DNA of 64,000 nt from Fistularia commersonii. Lineage: Eukaryota; Chordata; Actinopteri; Syngnathiformes; Fistulariidae. The position numbers and the translations under genes are program-made. Location: contig JBBMNZ010000007.1 of assembly GCA_037954325.1 (NCBI GenBank), positions 16,221,001 through 16,285,000 of the forward strand, written 5' to 3'. Numbering within the stretch: the first letter of the stretch is position 1; the number at the start of each line of letters is the position of its first letter. Below, one piece after another: positions 52,901-63,589 of the stretch. The notes below the pieces were generated by a model. It made no database searches, was not told where the DNA came from, and was given only the letters and a program-made list of their open reading frames with translations.

Positions 52901-53428
52901 GTGAACGCATCCCCAGCCAGCCCCATGTTCGCGCGGATTGACCTGCTCCCAGACGGGGAAACAACCGTGACAACGGAAAAGTTGCGATGAGACGCTTCCT
53001 CGGTTGTATTTAACGACAAAATGAAAAAGTATAGCCAGCTAATAGCTCTACTGGATTAGCACAAGTTCTGGCTCAGACAGTCGGTGAGTGTCACCGAGTG
53101 GACGTTAATCTTGCGTTGCCGTCCCAATACTCATCGGTTTGGTATTTTCGGGGTTGTCATCCATTTGTAGACCGTTTTTCACTTATTGAACAAGTTTTAT
53201 GAGGCGCGTCGTGTGGCGACGAGGGAAAATACATCGCTGGCAGTTGACGTTTTACTCAGCTGTCACAAACACCCTTTACGGATATTTAAGTCGTAGTTTC
53301 AGTCGGTAGAAAACCAACTTGGCATCATGTTAGCCTAGCTGACTCACCTGTGCGTGTGAGACTACCAGGCTCTTGTTTCCCTCTCCGTGATACTTCCAGT
53401 CGTTCTCGTCCATTTTGTCCAGTTCCAT
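40978..53428 (-). CDS. ippk: Inositol-pentakisphosphate 2-kinase (complete CDS, 14 coding exons)
   Basis: Phosphorylates Ins(1,3,4,5,6)P5 at the 2-position with ATP to make inositol hexakisphosphate; acts in nucleus and cytosol. Exons, 5' to 3': 53428-53348, 49241-49182, 47711-47616, 47334-47268, 47163-47045, 45380-45291, 45178-45120, 44055-43983, 43744-43592, 42696-42576, 41885-41750, 41675-41573, 41425-41334, 41230-40978. The frame closes at 500 residues (human 491). Family motifs seen: glycine-rich nucleotide loop YHGEGNKSLV (about residues 13-22), LCVEIKPKCGF (136-146), CRFCMHQH (162-169), RQRMHFAI (193-200), GPYNEAF, AMTAKDCSIMVAL and LDLDPKPFESIP near the C-terminus. The start at 53428 (MELDKMDENDW) parallels the human MEEGKMDENEW; an internal ATG at 53413 is the alternative. 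All introns are GT-AG. No disabling change seen. Confidence 0.97.
46015..46090 (+). mobile_element. Interspersed repeat fragment in ippk intron
   Basis: TTTATTGTCATATGTACAGT, later GAAGAAATTCTTACTTTGCT, resembles a motif found in many fish retroelements (TTTATTGTCAT..GTACA..GAAATTCTT). Family not assigned. Confidence 0.45.
46521..46553. repeat. Perfect 15-base inverted repeat with 3-base loop
   Basis: Arms TATTACCGTAGTTTA (46521-46535) and TAAACTACGGTAATA (46539-46553) flank ATC. It could form a 15-bp hairpin in DNA or in the ippk pre-mRNA intron. Confidence 0.95.
46601..46886. mobile_element. MITE-like DNA transposon with ~17-base terminal inverted repeats
   Basis: The left end TACCATAATTTCCAGAC and the right end GTCTGGAAATTACAGTA are inverted repeats (two mismatches). 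Just inside lie GATAAGCCGCA and, at the other end, GGTGCGGCTTA, also complementary. About 285 bases, no coding capacity. It carries a TG/G-rich tract at 46668-46691. It lies in the ippk intron between exons 5 and 6. Confidence 0.75.
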
Positions 53429-53650
53429 CACCGCAACGGCAACGAGCCGAAATGTCGTTGACGACCGGAAAGTCACTCGCAGCCACACGGGAACGTACAA
53501 GTCCTCCGACCGATGCTGCTAGCAGCGATTCAGACGAACCAGCACCGACCGATCGACCGCTGCCCGGCCAGATACCGACTACTGAGGTACTTCCTCCTCC
53601 TCCTTCTTCCTCGCCCACTCCCAATGTGTTTCGTAGTTGTTAATCAATGT
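52860..53650 (-). promoter_or_regulatory. CpG-rich ippk promoter / first-exon region
   Basis: CpG dinucleotides become dense here (for example CCGACCGATCGACCGCTGCC near 53546) compared with the AT-rich neighbourhood. The first ippk exon sits at 53348-53428. This fits a CpG-island promoter without an obvious TATA box. The transcription start is not determinable. Confidence 0.55.
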
Positions 53651-53853
53651 GCGGGTGATTTACCGCCATCTATCGGCGTGGCATTGAAACTACAAATAGT
53701 GGGACTAGCACAGCTGTGCTTCCAGGTTCTGCTCCAAAATGAGACGTTAAACCACTCATTGAAACGACACTGCTGGTGGTTGACATACATTGGACAATTC
53801 GTGTCAACTATGCCTAGTGTAGATCGTGGTTAGTTATTGTTGAAATATTTTCC

Positions 53854-54130
53854 TGGCAACTGGACTTGAATTTCTCCCCTTGAAGGCTATGGGGCAGGTG
53901 TCCAAAACTTTTTGAAAAAAGAGAGGTGAAAATGTGCAAATGAATTATTTCATGTTTTTTTATGTTTTGTTTTTTTTTTGCAAATGGCATACTTTTCTCA
54001 TCTTAACACAGAACACACATCTAAAGTTTGCACCAAAATCTTTCCTATTTGAATACCACATAAAATGAGGAAAAAGTCAGTCTGGAAAGAAAAGATTAAA
54101 CATATTGAAAGGCTTCAATAAAGACATCTG
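53854..54130 (+). mobile_element. Repeat remnant upstream of ippk
   Basis: Starts with the 32-base block shared with 15252-15283, followed by GGTGTCCAAAACTTTTTGAA, a phrase common in fish repeats. Class unknown. Confidence 0.45.
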
Positions 54131-54179
54131 CAACCAGGCTTTTTAAAACTCCAGATGTCGTCACTTTATTTTCAACACT

Positions 54180-54420
54180 TTGCCTTGTACAACCTAATGA
54201 TGAAAAGACAGGAGGCAGAGCAAGAGGTCGCAGAGATGAAGATGTTGAGGTTCTCTTTGGGAGTGACCAGGATGGGTAGGATCAGGAATGAGTCTATCAG
54301 AGGAACAGCACATGTTAGATGTTTTGGAGAGACGGTCAGAGAAGCCAGACTGAGATGGTTCGGTCATGTACAGAGAAGGAATAGTGAATATATTGGTAGA
54401 CAGATGCTAGAAGTGGTCTC
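54180..54420 (+). mobile_element. RTE-type LINE fragment (plus strand)
   Basis: Encodes MKMLRFSLGVTRMGRIRNES, TAHVRCFGETVREARLRWFG and HVQRRNSEYIGRQML. Homologous to the copies at 18060, 34225 and 63050, but in the opposite orientation. Its 3' part is cut off at about 54420 by the gypsy fragment. Confidence 0.8.
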
Positions 54421-54429
54421 TGTCTCTCT

Positions 54430-55400
54430 TCCGCTGTGGCTGACTTTTTCCACATCCGCTGCAGCACGCCGTGGTGCAGACACAGCACATCAACCACGGC
54501 CCACAGCCCATTGGTCGTTGTGGAAATTGCTGCCACCTCTTCCCACAGTGGCCCCCTGCTGCACCTCCACCCACTGCAGAGCAGCCCTCAGGTCCACATC
54601 TTTGCCCTGTTGCCATCTCTACACTGCCGTGCCCACCGTCTCTAAGGGGCACCTCCCCCTGCCACCCGGAGGGCCCCTCTTCCTTCTCCTCAGCATGCAG
54701 CTCCCTCCCCCTCTCTCTCTTTTTCACATTGTGGCACCCTTCAGCTGCACATGGTCGACGAGCGAGAGCATCAGCATTTGTGTGTCCTGCCCCGGCCCAG
54801 GGTTCCACGTTGAAGTCAAACTCCTGGAGCTCCTCCAACCACTTGGCAACCTGCCCCTCCAGCTCTTTGGACGTCATGAGCCTTTCCAGGGTGAAATGAA
54901 CCGTTCACACGGTGAACCTCGAACCACAGAGGCAATATTTAAATTGTCGGACTGACAAAATCACTGCTAGGAGCTCCCTGCGATTGACTCAGTACTCCCT
55001 CTCTTAGTCAACGCCTGGCTGAAGTACACAACAAACCACTCCCCTCTTGACCCCACCTGAGACAGACCCAGTATACACGAGTCCTGAACTGCAGCTACCC
55101 AAGCTTGGTGATGTATCATTCTCCCCCCCACCTTCACCAACAGTATGTCTGTGCCCTCCATAGGAGCCAGCTGTCGCTTCCTTCTCTGCAACGGTGGGGA
55201 ATCCTTGGGTTGTGTTGCAGGTGGGGCTGCTGTCAGGGTCCGCATATCCCCTTCTATGCAGGCCCTGAACTGTTTACCGGAGCCTGAAGTGAGCTGGGGC
55301 ACTTTCTGTCCAAATGTCCAGGACGGCCACACCCAGAACAGACCCTAGGCTCCCGGTAGTGCCACAGCCTTTAACAGCTCTGTTACCTCATTAAAACACG
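54430..55400 (-). mobile_element. Decayed Ty3/gypsy LTR-retrotransposon fragment
   Basis: On the minus strand, a gag/protease-like segment (55332 to about 55070) is followed directly by a piece reading FVVYFSQALTKR (RNase H start type). Next come KWLEELQEFDFNVE and HTNADALARRPC (RNase H end, close to the usual NADALSRRP). Stops and frameshifts interrupt it, no LTR was recognised, and the reverse-transcriptase core is absent. Confidence 0.7.
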
Positions 55401-55507
55401 CCGGTCTCGCTCCCTCCGCGGGGCTCACCACTGCAGCCCTTACGGCAGGAGGGTTCTCCCTTGGCCACTCGTATCAACCCCAAACCACACAATCTCCCTC
55501 TCCACAG

Positions 55508-55534
55508 CCGTACATACATACATAGATACATAGA

Positions 55535-55570
<36 letters not shown>

Positions 55571-55572
55571 TA
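55508..55572. repeat. (TACA)n / TA microsatellite
   Basis: Repeated TACATACATACA units with TAGA interruptions, then TATATATA. It lies just beyond the 3' tail of the neighbouring Rex3-like copy. Confidence 0.9.
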
Positions 55573-55602
55573 GCAGCACTGCCACAATCAAGTCTGCCAA
55601 TG

Positions 55603-56870
55603 TCCATCCATCCATCCATATTCTCCTGCTTAGCTGGAGTCGGGTCACGGGGGCAGTAGCCAGAGCAGTGAGGTCCGGACCTCCCTCTCCCCCACCACAT
55701 GGTCCAGCTCCTCTGGGGGGACCCCAAGGTGTTCCCAGCCTGGAGACATAGACTCTCCAGCTCATTCTCGCTCTTCCCTGTGGGCTCCTCCCAGACAGAC
55801 ATACCCGGAATATCTCCCCCTGGGTGGCGTCCAGCAGGCATCCTGACCAGATGCCCGAGCTATCTCATTGACTCCTCTCTATGCGGAGGAGCAGCGACTC
55901 TGCTCTGAGCTGAGATGACCAAACTTCTCTTCTAATCTCTAAGGGAGAGTCCGGCCACCCTGTGGAGAAAACTCATTTTAGTCACTTGTATCCACAATCT
56001 CGTTCTTTCGGTCACTACCCACAGCTCATGACCATAGGTGGGAACATAGATCGACCGGTAAATTGATAGCTTCCGCTTCTGGCTCAGCCCCCTCATCAAC
56101 ATGACAGACCGGTACTGAGTCTGCATCACTGCAGAAGCTGCATCGATCCACCTGTTGATCTCCCGCTCCATCCTTCCCTCACTCGTGAACAACACCCTGA
56201 GATACTTGAACACTTCCACTTGGGGCACGACCTCTTCCCTGACCCGGAGTGGACACTCCACCTATTTCCATTTGAGCACCATGTTCTCAGATTTGGAGGT
56301 GCTGATCCTCATCCTGGCCGCTTCAAACTCGGTGGGAAGTGTGAACCTGCTCGGTGCCTCTCACTGAGGGCGACTCCAGAGTAAAAAAAGAGTCCAGCCC
56401 CTCTGGGGCTGCGCGTCGAGGTGATTTGTCCGACTATACCTTGTCAGAATCTCTCAGCCTCGCAAACCTGCTTGGGCTCCTTCCTCGCCAGAGAGGTGAC
56501 ATTCCATGTTCCAAGACCCAACTTCTGCAGCTGGGGGTCGAACTGCCAAGGTCCTCCGCTCCGGCCTCCGCCCAGCTCACTCTGCACTCTAACCCTAACC
56601 CCCTTGGCCCTTCCTGTGGCCCAAGGGAAGAGGGACCCATGTCAATCCTTCAGGCTGTGCCCATGGGTGCAGCCACCATGCACTCATCATCGAGCCTGGA
56701 AAAACAGGATCCAAAGTTTTTACTCTTCATGGGTGGTCTTCTGAGCCGCTCTTTGTCTGGTCCCTCACCTGGGACCGGTTTGCCTCGGGTGACCTTTCCA
56801 GGGGCAAAAAGACCCCGACAACATAGCTCCCAGGATCACCTGGGCGCGCAAACCACTCCACCACAGTAAG
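55603..56870 (-). mobile_element. Rex3-like LINE, longer degenerate copy with (GATG) tail
   Basis: The 3' tail is CCATCCATCCATCCA on the plus strand (55604-55618). On the minus strand come VFKYLRVLFTSEGRMEREIN, SVMLMRGLSQKRKLSIYRSI and MSFLHRVAGLSLRD, then a frameshifted LVRMPAGRHPGGDIPG. The C-terminal coding region is homologous to the copy at 36838. The part beyond 56390 fits upstream ORF sequence of the same element but is less certain. Several frameshifts make it a dead copy. Confidence 0.75.
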
Positions 56871-57514
56871 GTGGCAGCTCAAGGAGGGGAAGTCTAGAAC
56901 TGATTCACTATAATACTATCAAAAAAAAGTGGTACAGCAACAACGTGCTGAAAACCTTCTGACAAATGTCCAATGGAGAAAAGTAGTACATTTTGTACAG
57001 AACTTCTCTTTGAAAGTCCCTTTTCCTCCCTCCTCGCTCACAGACAAGTGACTATGTAGTGCTTGCGATTCCAGAGTTTGTCTGTTTAAAAAGGGAAACG
57101 ATTAATGGGTTCCAACTTGTAAAGACAATGAAATTTGATTTTAAAAGGAATATAAGGAAAATAAAAAAATGCAATGACAGGAAAGTTTATATACATTGAA
57201 AGAAAGAAATCCAGACGGATAATTAAGGTAAAAAGTTATTACAATTAAATGATTAGAATTAAAAGTGACATATTTACACAGTTACATAAAAGAAATGAAA
57301 ACGCTACAGTAGCCAAAAGGAAAAGTGGGGGGGGGGAGAAAAAAGGAACTTGATGGACTTCTCTCAAAAAGACTGGTACATGTAGGAAACAGTTGCAGCT
57401 GAACCGTGACATTCATAATAATTTGAGAATTTAACTGCTATTGTTTAACTCAATAGCTATTTTGAGGATACTAAAAATACAAAATTTTATTTTCGTACTT
57501 TTCCGTTCTGACGT

Positions 57515-57725
57515 CGGTTGGGTTTGCCGTTTTGATGGAGCAGATAATCGATCACTCCGCGTCCCCCCCTGCTCCTAGGTCCCGCCTCCTGTGCTCTGAT
57601 TGGTCAGAGAGAGGGCGGTATGACCAATGACGTGACACACTGGATCCAGAAGTGGAAGCGTCCAGTTGATCATATGACGCGTGATTAACGTTGGCACTCA
57701 AGGGAAAGTCCCTCAGCCCCCAACT
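57515..57725. promoter_or_regulatory. Promoter-like patch with CCAAT boxes and a CRE-like site
   Basis: Within about 60 bases: a GC-rich CCCGCCTCC, an inverted CCAAT box (CTGATTGGTCAGAG), and ACCAATGACGTGAC, which combines a CCAAT box with a TGACGTGA CRE-like site. Surroundings are AT-rich. No first exon was recognised on either side, so the gene served is unknown. Confidence 0.45.
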
Positions 57726-58276
57726 AACAGAAGTTTTCTCTTTGTTTCTTATCATAATTCTAATTAATGGTTCAAACCGTTATGGCCTGGTCATCCACTA
57801 ATCTAGGGACATTTATCAAGCTGTATGTATATATAGTATCAATTTGGGAGTGGATAGGGACCCTTTTTTTAATCGCAAAAGTATGCCTCTGCTGCAGGGA
57901 CATGCAAATCATGTTTCATGAGGCATTTTATGTGTTTTCTCAATTAAATGATTTTAGTGCCATGAACTACATGAACTTAACTCTGCTCTGGATACATTTG
58001 CAGCACTTTGGATAGTATATAAGAAAAAAAATTGTTGCTAGGGTTAACCCTGACAGAATGAGCTTTGATGCCACAGATCTGAAGCATATCTAGCAGGAAA
58101 ACAACTGGTATTTACACTACTGACACTTAAAACTTGGATATAAGAATAGAGTATATGAATGGAAATTGATTCCTCCAACTTTCAAACATCAAGAATTCAG
58201 GCTTGAGCACAAAACCACAGGAGCTTCATTTATAAATCAAAATGTTTAATACGTATAAAAACAAGATGAGAGACAA

Positions 58277-58306
58277 CACACACACACACACACATACACA
58301 CACACT
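58277..58306. repeat. (CA)n microsatellite
   Basis: About 11 CA units, then interrupted CA-rich sequence to about 58331. Confidence 0.9.
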
Positions 58307-60268
58307 CACAAAGACTTACAAGCACACACACACTCCATCAGGACACAGGCATTCTATCAATTACTGATGCTAGAGGGGATGTCAGCTGTACTGGGACAAA
58401 TTAGGCTGCACCCTGCCTGTGGCGCTTTTCTCTGGGTGAGAGAGGAAACAGCCTGCTGTTCAAACTCAGTCTGTACAACAGCAGGCTTTGTGTCCCTTTG
58501 TTTGGCCTCTTGATGCTCCTCCACCCGCAACACCATCCAATCAGTCCATCCCTCCAATGTCGTGTTGTTTATACGACTGTGACACCAGAGTCCCTGCAGA
58601 GGAAGGCTGGCGTCATTCAGTGGACATTAAAAAACACATTGCCAAGGCCAACGTGAAAAAATGCAGTTTTCGGATAGTGAGGTTTGTAACTTATGTTAGA
58701 GCCCTGACATTGACTTTGTTACATGGCTCCCTTGGCGTTTTTTTTTCAAAAGGTTAGGAACATGAGATGGTTTTCTAAAAGCATGTATTAGGATAATGCT
58801 CTAATCCATCAAGCAGTTTTGAATTAAAATCAGAAAAAAAAATGATTGTATCCATTGGGAACTAAGACAATAGACATTTCATTATCTATCATATTTTATT
58901 AACTTTGTTTCCTGGGGAAAAACATGTTCTTAAAAATATCTAGAATGAAATAATCTACTTCTGGCAGCTTACTTCTTTAGGCCATTTCTTCACTGTTATT
59001 TGTTTGGAATTGAGAGAAAGTAGACTTGGATTGATGAGTCTGTGCTTTGAATAGATTTTTCAAGCATTGCAGTGTTGCTTTTTTCAGCGAATAATGAAGT
59101 CAAATGTGATTAAGGCACCTCTGAATTGTCATTTCAATAGTTTTCTCACAATAGCCAAATAAAGCATTAACCTCATGACTTTGTTGACATAATGTCACTA
59201 TTAAATCTCGCAGAATTACAACTCACGTTATGATTTCATTCTTCACAATTTTTGTTGTATCAAAAATGTCCCTGTCAGAACACTACAGAATGATAAGGAA
59301 TAGTATAATTTATTTTTGTCATTGTTGCAACTTTTTTCCTGAAATTGTGAAAGGGGAGGGGGGAGGAACCCATGACCCTGATAGTCATAGAAAACAAAGT
59401 GCTGATCTCATTGTTGTTCTCTCTGACATATCTCTAAGGTTTTATCGCTTTTTCAGTGTGGCTTGAGTCATACTTTGTCACTCATTTCCCTAATTTGTTG
59501 TTTAATTTCCTGGGCGATTAGTTCAATTTATAATCAGTTTATTCATATCTAAATACATGGAAAAAGGGCTTTGACCAAGTAAGTCAAACCTAAATGAAAA
59601 TTAGTATAAAAAAACAAACAAATTTATTGAAACACAGCCTTTGTAGGGTGTTTAGGTGGCTTGCTGACAACAAAGAGCCAAAGGAGCCTCTAAGTTCCTT
59701 GAAAACAAAGTCCCTCCTGTTCCTTTAAACGAAGAACAACTCATCCTTTTACATTCTGCTTGCCAATAACATCTTGTTCGTCTCTAAGGTGCAACACTAA
59801 AATGTTGAACTTGGCCTTTCTTGCCTTTACTCATAAAAAAATCGAAATCGTTACAATAATTTACTGGTTGACTGTCACAGGTGTTCTCAAACTTTTTCAG
59901 GGGATAAATTCCACAAGAGAAGTCACAACAAAAAATGTACCATTTTTTCCCCAGCAGAGTAGTAAAAGATAGCCTGTTTATTCAACCACAGCACATTCTT
60001 CAATGATTTTAACCCTATTTTTGAGATTATATGGAGGTCTGCTGGGTTTTTCCCATAATTGTTATCTTGCATGTTACTTCCTATTGGTATATGTAATCCA
60101 GAAATAATCTAGAATAAACATGTAGGCGCTCACAACTTTCACCTCAATGTGTAATATTCCTGTTAAGATATATTTAAAGAAGTGTTTTTTTCATTCCAGT
60201 TTTCAGAGTTGCTAAGCAACAGGGTAAACAATACTCGGCTATGTGGACAGCAACTACACGTAATGGAG

Positions 60269-60289
60269 TGTGTGTGTGTGTGTGTGTGT
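60269..60289. repeat. (GT)n microsatellite
   Basis: About 10 GT units. Confidence 0.9.
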
Positions 60290-62138
60290 ACTCCTACATT
60301 TGAGATGATGATTACATTGTCTCATCAAATAGGAACTGATAATTTGTCATTACATAAAACTGTGAGCTCAACCTGTCACATCAGTTTCATTGCAATGGGT
60401 AACTGGTTGTGTTGTTATCATTATTGACCTATTTATTCTCCATGAGGGTTAAAGATGGCACATTCAAGTGACATAGTCTATCTATCTCATTAACTGAGAA
60501 ATGTTGTTTAATAACGTGTTATAATAACAAACTGTAATATGTAAAGATTCTCTGCCACGCATTTTTAGACATTTCTGAACGATTAATTCCAATTTGTAAT
60601 TTTCCATTTAAAAGGATTATTTAAAATATATATTTTTTTTTATAAATAATCATTCTACTGAAGAAACAACTTTTCCATTTCATAACTCAAGAGTGGGGCA
60701 ATCCAGTGAGGGTAGTTTCTCGTATAAAGTGATCCCTAGTGGTTTGCCTTGAAAAAAAAAAAGTTTTTATTACTTTTTTCATAACTTAACATTTTTTAAT
60801 CGAAGCACATTCTATTTGCTTTCATTAGTGATAATAAATAAAATTGGTAATTTCTAACCATTTCTGAATATGGTTTGTAAAAAATGATGTCAACATCATC
60901 ACTGAGGGTCCATCTTCACCCTTCACACAGCAATGGGTTTCCTCAGAGATGATGTGTTTTGTTTCAATAGATGATGGAAAAAATGAACTGCTCATTTTTG
61001 TAGTTGACTCACGGGAGGAGTTGAATTTAGGGGAATTCAGTCCATTTCTAACTGGAGGAAAATAGAACATGTCAATGTGTTCAATGGTAAAACGGTCAAT
61101 TGGGATTAGCAGCTGCAGATCTTTCAGACACACAAACGGAAAGAGAAGACACACCCTGAGCGGCACTGTTGCAGACAAACGTTGAGTTCACAAATCAAGC
61201 CCAAGGAGCGAGGCGGGAGTGGGGGGCAGGAGGGTCAAAGGCCAAGCAGGAAGGAGACGTAGACTAGCCAGCTAGCCCGCAGGGGAACAAGTTGCACCGA
61301 CCCACTGTAAGCCACTTTCAGCACCCATCTGCCAACCACAATCCAACTTCTTCCATGTTTACATAACGGCAAATTTAACAGTAAAGCTGAAGTTAGCAAA
61401 GGATTTAATGCTGTAATGCCACAGTCTGGGAGGTAATAGTCACAGGTGAATAAGAAAATTTCTTGTTTCTCACCAGCAAGCTGCATCACTGGTAGTGATA
61501 CTTTGATTAAAAAAATGTTTAACTTCTGGGCATTTCAAATTCAGGATAAAAAAATAGTTTTACTAAAAAATGGAGAAATTGTTTTAAAAAAAAGTCATAG
61601 AGTCACACGTATAAACTCATAATAGGAGGGAACTGATTTCACTGAAAAAAAGACAGCATAGCAATAAACATAGCAAGAAAAATAAAATACTTTGGTTTCT
61701 GGGTAATTTCAAACACCTCTCTGGTGGTACATTGACATCCAGTGCATCGTGTGTGACATTTAAAATGTTTTATTCCAAATAGTAGAATCCTCAATAAATT
61801 CACCACCAGTCAGTGTCATTGTTCTCAGGACCAGCTGATAGAGCAGCAGGTGGTTTTATGCGAGCTGTTCAGACTGTGAGTTCTCTTCACACATCAGTCG
61901 TATTGGTCTGGACCAGGGTAATGTAATAACCTGGTTCCTCCAGACTGTGGCTTTATAGCAGAGGGCGACTATCAGTGAGATGTGTGGACAGGGGGGATGG
62001 GTTGTTGATGTTGGGTGGAAGCAGCAGAGGAGGGTGGAGGGGCTTTGGAGACAGACTGGGCTAGTGTCAGTCAGACGAGCAGAGCTCCCAGACACAGCGG
62101 CAGCAGCAGCGGGGGCAGCAGGGCAGTGGCATGCTTAC

Positions 62139-63589
62139 CTGTGGCCAGGCCCCCCTCCGCCCTGCCCTTCATCCCTCCTCCTCCTCCTCCTCCCAGGCCA
62201 GAGACGCCCAGGGCCTCCATGGGGAAGGAGGGGCGTTCGCCCCTGTAGGGCTTGGGCCTGAAGGCGAAGTCTTTGTCTTTACCTTTGGAGCCTTTTGGTC
62301 GGCCTGCTGTCTTCTTCTTGGACTTGCTATCACCCTTCACGCCCAGCAGGGGGTGCACCTCTGAGGACCGAGGACAAGCTCAGAATCAGCTCGGGTTTTA
62401 AGAGGCTCAAAGCAGACAACATGAAGGTTTTTCTTAGTTCTACAATCATAACAGTGCTAGATTAAATACTTAAAGGGAATCGTTCGGATCAAAATAAGAG
62501 AAAAAAATAGATCATGCTTTTTCATACTTTCGTCTGATTTGCAGATTTATTTGTGACGTCCACTTTCTAATGAAGTCTCTTGTGGTGCAGCAATTAATAA
62601 CTTTTGAAATGTGTACCACAGCCTCTCTTTCCAGGAATAAGCGCCACTTTTAAAAGCTATTCAACAGGCTGTAATGCAGTAATTCTGTAATGAAAACTGC
62701 TCGTAATAAAGTAAATAATATGAAGGATGTTTGTTAAGATGGCCTGGATGTTGTGATTTTATTCACAGCTGTGGTTCATGTCCTCACCGTCACTTGGCAC
62801 CCCCTGCAATTCAATGTTGGTAGTGCGAGCCTTCTTCTTGGCTGGACCCCCGTCAGATGAAGGTTGCCGCTGCTTCTTGTCACCCCCAGCTAACGCGTCG
62901 TCTGGAGCAGCGCCCTGAACAGATGAGTCAGGTGGAGGGCCAAAGGGGTTTTCCTCTGGGTCTTCAACTTCTGGAGCAATGGGCAGGTAAAGCAAGGCCT
63001 TGTAATCCTCAAGCTCCTCGTCACTATGGATATAAACAAGGCATTAACTTCTTTTCCTTACGCTTCAGGGGTCGCCATGGTAAAACAACCTTCTCCGTCT
63101 AACCCTATTCTCTGTCTCCTCCTCTCTCACACAAACTAACATCATATCCTCCCTGCTACATCCATAAATCTTCTCTTTGGTCTTCCTCTAGACCTCCTGC
63201 CTGGAAGCTCCAATTCCAGCATCTGCCTACCGATTTATTCACTATCCCTCCTCTGTACATGACCGAACCATCTCAGTCTGGCTTCTCTGACCTTCTCTCC
63301 AAAACATCTAACATGTGCTGTTCCTCTGATTAAGACTCATTCCTGATGCTATCCATCTTTGTCACTCCCAAAGAGAACCTTAACATAAACAAGGCACTTA
63401 ACAGCTGCACAACACATTCTAATAACTACTTACTATGGCACTCATTGCCACTTGTTGCAAGATAAAATGTAAAAAATTTAATGTGAGCTTGATTTCAAAG
63501 CTCAATTTTTCTTTCTCACCTGCTGCAAAAAGCAACAATGGGGTCAACGGTGGTGACATCCACTTCCTCATCCTCGGCTGCATCTGCAC
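62139..63589 (-). CDS. Unidentified charged protein with AT-hook-like motif (three internal exons, partial)
   Basis: Three exons in one frame: 63589-63520, 63023-62788, 62360-62139. All show GT-AG borders (acceptors TTGCAG, CCATAG, CCTCAG; donors GTGAGA, GTGAGG, GTAAGC). The product is acidic first (ADAAEDEEVDVTTVDPIVAF, then SSDEELEDYKALLYLP), then IAPEVEDPEENPFGPPPD. It turns basic with PAKKKARTTNIE and KSKKKTAGRPKGSKGKDK, which contains an AT-hook-like GRPKGSKGK and could be nuclear-localising. A Gly-rich stretch follows near 62170-62200. I do not recognise the family. By composition it is probably a nuclear, DNA-associated protein. More 5' exons must lie right of the window; further 3' exons lie left of 62139 unless the last donor is skipped (see findings). 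A transposon sits in the intron between the first two exons. Confidence 0.7.
63049..63384 (-). mobile_element. RTE-type LINE, 5'-truncated, with target-site duplication
   Basis: The minus strand begins within the region matching MKMLRFS...RMDRIRNES, then has ARLRWFGHVQRR-type sequence. It ends with GGCGACCCCTGAAGCG and AAGGAAAAGAAG, the usual end of this family. Flanks ATAAACAAGGCATTAAC (63032-63048) and ATAAACAAGGCACTTAAC (63385-63402) form a near-perfect target-site duplication. Confidence 0.85.

Larger units (their letters stand above)
56880..62138. other. Interval between the transposon cluster and the unidentified gene
   Basis: About 5.3 kb. Seen: a promoter-like patch (57515-57725), (CA)n (58277-58306) and (GT)n (60269-60289) tracts, and a repeat shared with 25690-25910. 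It is the 3' side of the unidentified minus-strand gene, so later exons may lie here. Open frames at 58357-58557 and 60990-61178 (minus) have no recognisable family and were not called. Confidence 0.45.

Noticed and set aside
52816..53019. Minus-strand open frames in ippk intron 1
   Set aside because: They sit between exon 1 and exon 2, whose phases join directly; their codons do not resemble the kinase.
53350..53643. Plus-strand open frame of 97 codons across the ippk start
   Set aside because: Antisense of ippk exon 1 and its CpG-rich 5' flank; CG-rich sequence keeps frames open.
54407..54955. Long overlapping open frames on both strands, seemingly a new gene
   Set aside because: Explained by RTE-type and gypsy fragments with joined frames.
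58357..58557. Minus-strand open frame of 66 codons, considered as a last exon of the unidentified gene
   Set aside because: Plausible codon use but no recognisable domain and no confirmed acceptor; left uncalled.
60990..61178. Minus-strand segment reading LLIPIDRFTIEHIDMFYFPP
   Set aside because: Considered as a further exon of the unidentified gene; splice borders are weak and no homology could be recalled.
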